A stretch of DNA of 64,000 nucleotides from Aldrovandia affinis (taxonomy: Eukaryota > Chordata > Actinopteri > Notacanthiformes > Halosauridae), in assembly GCA_029706075.1 (NCBI GenBank), contig JAINUG010000070.1, positions 682,001 through 746,000 of the forward strand. Reading direction: 5' to 3'. The position numbers and the translations under genes are program-made. Below are positions 57,539 to 64,000 of the stretch, piece after piece. Position 1 is the first letter of the stretch. Each line of letters starts with the position of its first letter. The notes under the pieces were generated by a model. The model had not been told where the DNA came from. It saw only the letters and a program-made list of their open reading frames with translations, and ran no database searches.

Positions 57539-57690
57539 GTATGATATGCAGCTGCCTACAACGTTGTCTATCGCTGTATTACTGCACTGATCTCTTGCGC
57601 AAACTATGATTGTTCCTACTATGTATTAATGCAAAGTTGCTCTGGATAAGAGCATCTCCTAAATGCTTAAAATGTAAAATGTAAATGTAT
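57539..57690 (+). mobile_element. L2-type LINE 3' end, second part
   Basis: Continues the L2 copy interrupted at 50372. It is collinear with 31830-31985 and ends with the tail GCTCTGGATAAGAGCATC, CTAAATGC, TGTAAAATGTAAATG. Confidence 0.8.
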
Positions 57691-57837
57691 GATTATGTCT
57701 GCCAAATGTCCAAGTACTTTGGTTGAGGGGAAAGTGGAAGAGCAGTTAGTTAGTTAGCCAAGCACAAAGTTAGCTAAGCTTTTGTCTGGAAAAGCCATTT
57801 TATTTTCATCCGTGTTAGTTTTGAGATTGAGGCAAAA

Positions 57838-59185
57838 TGTTGGAGCCAGCAGATGACTGTTGAATGAATTTGAGCAATTGGAGGCATTGCATGTGTAAGC
57901 ATTGTAAAACACCTGGCTGGGACATTGGGGACATAATGGGGAAAACTTGTGCGTTAGTGAAAAATAATGCAGTATTGCAAGTGCAAGGATTTAATGAGCA
58001 TGGAGGATGAGAGCATGTCAGGGTTTTTGGAATTTGATTATGCAGTGAAAGCTCTACATGTGGATGGTGCAACGACATTTGCTACGGAAGAATGGAGGTG
58101 AGTGCAATGGCATGTATGAATCCTTCCGCACCTGAGGGTTGCTGTGCATCTTCACATGGCTAGCGGAAGGACTTCGTAGCCTTGAGCATCAAATAAAAAA
58201 TTGAGTAAGGAAGGGGTATCCTGAGCTGGAAAAAGTGGAGGTTGTAACTCTTGTTGTGAGTCCAGTTGTGAAATTCAGAGGCCATTTAGAGGAGGAAACA
58301 GACCTCAGCTTGCACACCCTCAGACAGATATTGAGAGCTCACTATGCATAAATAGATGTGAGGTAGAAACAAGGAAGAGGTGGGCTATATTTAAAACCTT
58401 AAGATGGTCATTAAGCTATCAGACAATGTTCCAGTGGACAAACCATACAATGCAGCACATACAATGTACCATGGCTCTTCTACAAAGAAGTGAATTCAGG
58501 ACCTAACAAGCAGAAAATCCACCTCTTAATTTTCATCTCCAGTTGTGTGTGTCAGAAAGAGAGATGGAGGCCTAAGACTATGTGTAGACTATAGGGACTT
58601 ATCCCAGATAGACACCATATGCAGGAGATGCAGGAGATTCTTGATGGGTTCAGAGGAAGGCCTGGTTCACAGTTTTAGACCAAGGCAAGGTGTATTACTG
58701 AGGTAACATCAGTGAGGATTCAATAAAATTCACAGCCTTCACAAGGAATGGAACAGAATCCCATTCGGATTAATGAATGGCTCTTCAGCTTTTCAGTGCA
58801 GCGTGGAAGAAAGCCTGAAAGGGCTGAGAGACAGAAATTGTATTCCCTACCTAGATGACGGCTCCAGCGAAATATTCACACAACATGTTGATGATGTAAG
58901 AAGCATCCTTAAACGTCAGCAAGAGTGTGGTATCAGATTAAGACCTGACTAGTGTGACCTGTTTAAAAAATAAGTTATTTCAGCTGAATGGATGACAAAG
59001 AAATTGTATCTGTACAAGCTTTGAAGAGCTAGACACTAGCAAACGTAAAAGAGTTGAAAAAACTCCTAGGTTTTATGGGATACCACAGAAGCTATGTGCA
59101 TGATTTCTGTCACCTGTATGACCTACTTACCAAGGAGTCAGCATCTAATGCTGATGGTAGAAGAAGAAAATCCCAACAACAAAAA
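57838..59185 (+). mobile_element. Gypsy D retrotransposon remnant
   Basis: A gag-like part is weakly readable (FRGHLEEETDLSLHTLRQI at about 58275-58335). RT is clearer: SSPVVCVRKRDGGLRLCVDYRDL near 58530-58600, then NRIPFGLMNGSSAFQCSVEESLKGLRDRN near 58755-58840, where the catalytic box reads YLDDGS. The RT end (LLGFMGYHRSYVHDF, near 59065) follows. Many stops and frameshifts, no LTRs found. It is a different Gypsy lineage from A and B. Confidence 0.65.
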
Positions 59186-59606
59186 GAGCAAGACGAGGAA
59201 GGAAGGATTTTGCTTTATAATGATAAGGATATTGCTAACACACTAAACAGTTACTTTTGTTATGAACTTTACCAGAGAAGAGGTTTTAAATATGCCTAAA
59301 AGTATAGCCAATCTACAGATTCTTTTGAGGACCTTCAGATCAGGGACATAGAAGTACTACAAACACTGAAGACAAATAAGGGAGCAGGCCCTGATGTCAA
59401 ATATCCTGGAATAATCAAGGAACTTGGGGAGATTATTTATAAACCACTAGATATTTTTATGCAAACACTAAACACTGGAGAAATGTGAGATAACTGGAAG
59501 CAAGGTGGTATAATTCCAATATATAAGAAAGGGAACCATACTGACCCAGTGGACTATTAGCCTGTCAGTTTAACCTGCATCTCATGTAACATACTGCAAA
59601 TGCATT
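59186..59606 (+). mobile_element. LINE RT fragment (CR1/L2-like), first part
   Basis: The plus strand reads DKDIANTLNSYF, LKTNKGAGPDVKYPGIIKEL and NWKQGGIIPIYKKGN, then SLTCIS, matching the N-terminal RT motifs of CR1-like LINEs (domains before the catalytic box). Stops interrupt it. It is fused in frame to the end of Gypsy D and is cut at 59606 by an LTR-like block. Confidence 0.65.
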
Positions 59607-60227
59607 TGTCACAGTCGCCGGGGAGGAGCATGTGACGTTTAACCATCTCCAAGACAAACCAGCTGAGAAAAGAACGGTTAAAAAAATCTGTTTTATTTCA
59701 ACAGAACTCTTAAAAGAAAATGTTGCATGCATCTTCTGGCACTCCTTTGTTTTAACAATAAAGAAATGTTATAAATAAACATTTGTGGCAGTTCAGTCTT
59801 TCCTGCGCTTCTCAGTTCTCTTCTCTGCAATTCTATAAGGTTCTGTCTGTTTCCTGGGTACTTTGTTGGCTTCAGCAGTTTGGGAAGCAGGCCGTCGGAA
59901 ATCTGGAAGCCAAGTTTCCAAGTCCAGGCTGGTGTAGGAGCAGACACTGCTGTCGGAATCTGCAGGGAGAGAAGACAAAGAGTAACGTGCGAGAAGCCAC
60001 GATGTACTCCTTTCATCTCGTCCTGGTCTTTTTCTCCTTTGGCTTGGTCCCTCTCCCTTTTTGTGTAGCCACTCCTGGTTACAAAACAAGAGATGGCTAT
60101 GTGATTGGATCTCGGATCCAGCACCGGACAGCTGGCCCGATTCCTCATGAAACATTTCCTTCCTGTGACGTCGCTTCTTCTGGGGAGCTGTCCTTCATCC
60201 TGGAGGGCCGCCCACTCCCGTGCCACA
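59607..60227 (-). mobile_element. LTR-like block, minus strand, splitting the LINE
   Basis: On the minus strand it begins TGTGGCACGGGAG and ends CGACTGTGACA. Flanks are GCATT (59602-59606) and GCAGT (60228-60232), a 5-bp duplication with one mismatch. A minus-strand AATAAA is near 59692. LINE sequence appears on both sides, supporting insertion. The block also holds an exon-like frame on the minus strand (59793-59966) preceded by a strong splice-acceptor-like tract (CTTCTCTCCCTGCAG), so a captured host exon is an alternative. Confidence 0.5.
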
Positions 60228-60299
60228 GCAGTAATATGGGCAAGTTAGAATCGTTCCTGAAAAATATTTGTATTTTAAGGTACAAAAAAATATTAGTAT

Positions 60300-60460
60300 T
60301 TTAAGGGAGAGCTAACATGGTTTTCTTAGGGGGAGGTCATGCCTAACAAACCTCACGTCTTGGGACAAATCTGCTTTCTTGCACTTTAATAAAGGGGAGA
60401 CAGATGCACTTAGGACCTCCAATGTCCTGGCATTCAAATATTTAGGCTTGGAAATCTTTT
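60300..60460 (+). mobile_element. LINE RT fragment (CR1/L2-like), second part
   Basis: Reads ANMVFLGGGHA then QTS, resembling the NQHGFxxGRSCLTNL RT motif. It continues the RT of the fragment ending at 59606, followed by a degenerate stretch. Confidence 0.5.
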
Positions 60461-63400
60461 CTGTAGCCTTGACAGCACTAGGGAATTATAATAAGGAGAG
60501 AGGATCTTCAAAATAATTTGCGAAGAAATAAGCTATATCACCACTTCGCTCAATCAAAACAAAACTGGGCACACTTGGTCTGAACTCATGCATGGAACAC
60601 TTTGGAAGCATTTGCCCAAAAGCCTGCCCACTACCTCCCAAAACCACGCCTTTTTTGCAGGCGTTTTCAGTGAAACACACCTCCCGGAGCCAACTTGGCA
60701 GAACATTGTAATTAGGTTGTCATTGTCACTTACTAAGTGTAGTATCTAAATTGGCAAGAAATAAGCGATCGCACACATGCTTTGGCAGCCACGCCCCCTA
60801 ATGTTCCTGCACCACCCAAAAAGTGTTTTGTAGGATGCGCAAGCCATTTCATGCATGAATATACTAGACCTATTGGCCCACTTATATTGTGAAGCATTAG
60901 ATTGTATCTTAAACAGTCTTCGTGCCACGCCCCATGTTGTGTGCCATTTTCCTTACAACATGTTTTTTCACCTTTTTTTTAAAAGGCAGTCTCCCACAGG
61001 AAACATCTCAGAGATTTGTAAGTACATCCCAGTACATAGTCCTTAGGTATGGTAGCGGGGTACTAATAATTATTATCACATATGCTTCGCTGGCCACACC
61101 CCCTAATGTTTGCCATCCACTAAAATGACTATTTTCCCTTGATTATTCTGTGATCCTCTCTATCCAAAAGATTAATTTGCACAAGCTTTACACTGTTTGT
61201 GCATGTCGCCTATAATGGCCTACTGGATTACAGTTTTATGGCCATGCCCCAAAATGTTTTCCAGAGCTTAAAAAAATAAGTTTTTCCACACATCATGCCA
61301 CACATGTAAGCCTCCCACAGCACACCTTGCAGGGACTTGCAGGAAACGATATGTGCTTCGAGAAAACATAGAAGACTAGACTAATTGTGTATGAATAATC
61401 GGTGGCGCATAAGATCTGGTGGCCACATTCGCCATTTGGCATTTTGCACAATATTTTGACATTCTGCTTGATGCAATGCTTGTATAAAGGTTCAAAATAT
61501 TACTCCCTTTCCATACATAACACAAAACATGGCTGGTTACATGACTCGGCGGCCATCTTGGGGGGTAGTTGTTACACTTAGAGAACTTAGAGCTTAGAGC
61601 TTTATATCTGATTTTACTTTTAGATATGAATGAATAAAGAATTGCATCTAGGCTTGGTTCTCTTCAGCCTCAACATGCCACTGTTTGAAATGTCGAACAT
61701 AATTTTCAATTATGTACAGTAATTATACTACTGCAGTTTTCCCCATATGTTTTGGGGCCACATTTTTGGGATTTGCACTTTTAGTACCCACAGAAATGAC
61801 TCTTCACAATTGATAATGATAGCAGCATCCTGTGGAATAATACTGTGTAGGATAAAATAATAGCCTACGCTACTGTCCTTTATTCCTGTGATCTTAAAAC
61901 AAACTGTGCACTACATTTGCATTTCTTCAGATTTGTCTCAGATTGATGTGTCATGCAGATACCAGACTGCCGGTGCGTATCCCGTGAGTTGATGCCGATG
62001 CATATTTTTTGTTGCAGTGTGCACACACCACTGTGATTGTATGTAAATATGTTCCCTCAAATTTTCATACGATGGCAATTTTTGATTAGTGTATTTAAGT
62101 AGTAGCTCTGGATCTTAGTTCACAGCCTTAAATGGTGAAAGTGGCATTATCACTTGGAGTGAAGTCAGCTAAAAATAACTAATGATGATTAGTTATTGTG
62201 ATATGTGATTGTGATAATGATAATTACATCATGATGTATCTTTTTAATTTAAATACAACAATAGTGTTATGAGTGCTGTTCCACTGCACCTCTGAGATTA
62301 ATAATTACCCACAGTGTTTTATGCAAATATGTATTTCCATACTTCCGTTTCCACTACACTGTGTGTGTGCATATAATTCAGTGAAGTCTAATATCAGAAT
62401 TTCTTCAATCAGGATAATTTGACCACTGTTTAAAAAAGAGAATTTTGGCCCATTGGATCTTTTGTTCAACCGTGCATGTTTGTGCTGTTGCAGTGATGGT
62501 ATGGGCCTACAAACACAACTGGATATGCCATATAAAGTGAAAATGTACATGAAACATCTTTACAGAAAGCCCAACAAGCCAGATGCAATATGAAAACATA
62601 TTTGTGAATAATCATTTTAAGAAGCTTTAAGCATGGAATGCCACAGCACCCCATCCAAATTAAATAGGTGTAAACTGGAAAGATATTGACAGATATTTGC
62701 ATGAATTTGTTTAGTAATCCATTGTTCCAGGTCATCCTGTCAACTGAATTACAATTAAACATGCTTTATTTTACAATCGATTCTAACAGCGATTTGTGTC
62801 TTTCTGAACTGTTTTAGACTGGCTTTCAGACAATTAAATCTTTCAAGTTCACATTTGGATTAAACTCACTGGCTCATACTGCAGCAGTGTACTTCCTAAA
62901 TGTTATAACAGTCTGATACAGTTTTCATACTAACATTAAAGCCATTTTAATGTCACTTTAGTTGAACAGAAACACTGTTTTACACTAGCATTTAAACATG
63001 GTTACAGCACTCTATCTGCTGTACAGTATCAGTGAACTATCAATTTATAACAAAAGTAGTGAATTCAGTTGCCATCTGGTGGATGATGCAAGAATGACCT
63101 CCCAGAGTCAATAGAGATAGCAAATATACACATTTGTGTGTAACATAATTATATTTAATATATTTTCATTTTCTTTTGAAATATAATTCAACTGTGCGAA
63201 TGTACATCTATAAACATAAACATGTACAATAACTGAACAGTAACATATATATTTTGTAAAGACAGGTACAGCTATCTTTTTCTTGAAATCAATAAATATA
63301 CACATAAGGGATTGAGTCTGTAGTTTTAGACTGTAGTTTTCAATGACAAGCACCTCCGACAGCAAGGGGGCATTTTATCCAATAACATTTTTTATTGCCC

Positions 63401-63480
63401 TTTGTAGTCTTTCATGGATTAATCAGTGAACAATTATCAAATTAATGTCACTGTGAAATTCAATCCACCTTCAAAGGTAA
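60461..63480. other. Unassigned; loose repeat at about 60640-61270
   Basis: GCCACGCCCC/GCCACACCCCC-type boxes, often followed by TAATGTT or similar, recur near 60789, 60924, 61096 and 61243, suggesting a decayed repeat of about 150 bp. The rest to 63480 is AT-rich without a recognisable gene. Confidence 0.4.
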
Positions 63481-63487
63481 CGGCTGA

Positions 63488-63690
63488 GGGCTACTTGGTG
63501 GCTCATCTTGTTAAGGAACTGTAGTGTGTGGATGAATCCCATGGTCTGGTATCGAATCCAGTAGGCACTTTGCCAGTGCCTACTGGCCAGAAGCCCTGCA
63601 GGGCAGCACGCGTGACCGGTGGAATCAAACCCTGGTCGCCGTGGCTAGCGTCGAACACTCTTACCGCTAGACCACATGGGAGGCAATTTG
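63488..63690. mobile_element. tRNA-like SINE heads, convergent
   Basis: On the plus strand, 63488-63562 resembles a tRNA-derived head with a B box GGTATCGAATCC near 63549. On the minus strand, about 63612-63686 reads ATGTGGTCTAGCGGTAAGAG and then GGTTTGATTCC, close to the A and B boxes of a tRNA-Glu-like sequence, but acceptor-stem pairing is lost. A hairpin AGTAGGCAC/GTGCCTACT sits between them at 63560-63584. Confidence 0.45.
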
Positions 63691-64000
63691 CTGAGTTTTG
63701 ATGCAAAGCTGATATTAACTTTGCAATTAATCTATCACGGATGGACGTATTTCCAATTGCAACATTAGGTACAGTCATCTGGTGAAGTATTGTCTTGTAG
63801 GTCCAACAGAGAGTGCTATGCAAGCCTTCGGCTTAACAATGTCTGTGACTCCGTTACAGGCCTCTGATAATGGCTCGCTGATGTGATGGGCATTCGTCTT
63901 TTACTTTTCTCTGTGACGATGTCTCATCGGCTGTGCAAGCTTCCACATCATTCTGCTTCTGAGATCGATGAGGAGAAGTGGTTGAAACCTTTCCAAAATG
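63691..64000. other. No recognised feature
   Basis: Window end; no domain or repeat terminus seen. Confidence 0.5.

Noticed and set aside
63612-63686. A functional tRNA-Glu gene on the minus strand
   Set aside because: A and B boxes resemble tRNA-Glu, but the acceptor stem does not pair and the anticodon arm is disrupted; a SINE head is more likely.

Overview
The window looks like repeat-dense intergenic or intronic DNA from a ray-finned fish. The clues are the repeat families: Rex3-like RTE LINEs ending in GATG repeats, L2 LINEs with a teleost-type 3' tail, tRNA-derived SINEs, many Tc1/mariner remnants, chromodomain-type Ty3/Gypsy elements, and piggyBac, Tigger-like and hAT-like elements. 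I found no host protein-coding gene I could defend. The best non-transposon open frame is a 24-bp minisatellite ORF at 40629-41105 (minus). The family mix suggests a teleost, but I cannot name the species.

Layout. 1-2034: a deleted piggyBac element between TTAA sites, then a Tc1 3' end. 2393-3060: a Tc1 remnant whose two transposase pieces lie on opposite strands. 5186-7262: two more Tc1 remnants, one split by a solo LTR. 9980-10344: a solo LTR with a perfect target duplication. 14105-20850: a minus-strand Tc1 element split twice, by a nearly full-length endonuclease/RT LINE (14190-17859) and by a 2.36-kb LTR-like block that itself holds a SINE. 22221-25800: a nearly full-length Rex3-like LINE inserted in the tail of a SINE. 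26756-30676: a decayed Gypsy element (B). 31163-31556: an intact SINE with a 12-bp target duplication, followed by an L2 tail and a Tc1 end. 34007-34884: a Tigger-like element. 35770-40540: Tc1, Gypsy C, a hAT-like element with a large hairpin and a solo LTR, clustered around TA repeats. 45781-46713 and 48447-48894: two minus-strand solo LTRs with exact target duplications. 49140-57690: an L2 LINE split by Gypsy A (50373-57538), whose reverse transcriptase is itself split by a second piggyBac element at a TTAA. 57838-60460: a decayed Gypsy D fused to a LINE fragment that is split by an LTR-like block. 60480-64000: mostly unassigned, with a loose GC-box repeat and a tRNA-like SINE head.

How the parts relate. 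The nesting gives a relative order of events: L2, then Gypsy A, then piggyBac; and Tc1, then LINE and LTR, then SINE. Two SINE families share 3' tails with two LINE families present here (L2 and Rex3-like), which fits LINE-driven SINE mobilisation. All coding elements carry frameshifts, nonsense codons or deletions. Gypsy A, the LINE at 14190 and the Rex3-like LINE are the best preserved, each with only a few lesions. Boundaries and family names were assigned by eye from motifs, target duplications and comparison within the window; no database search was run.
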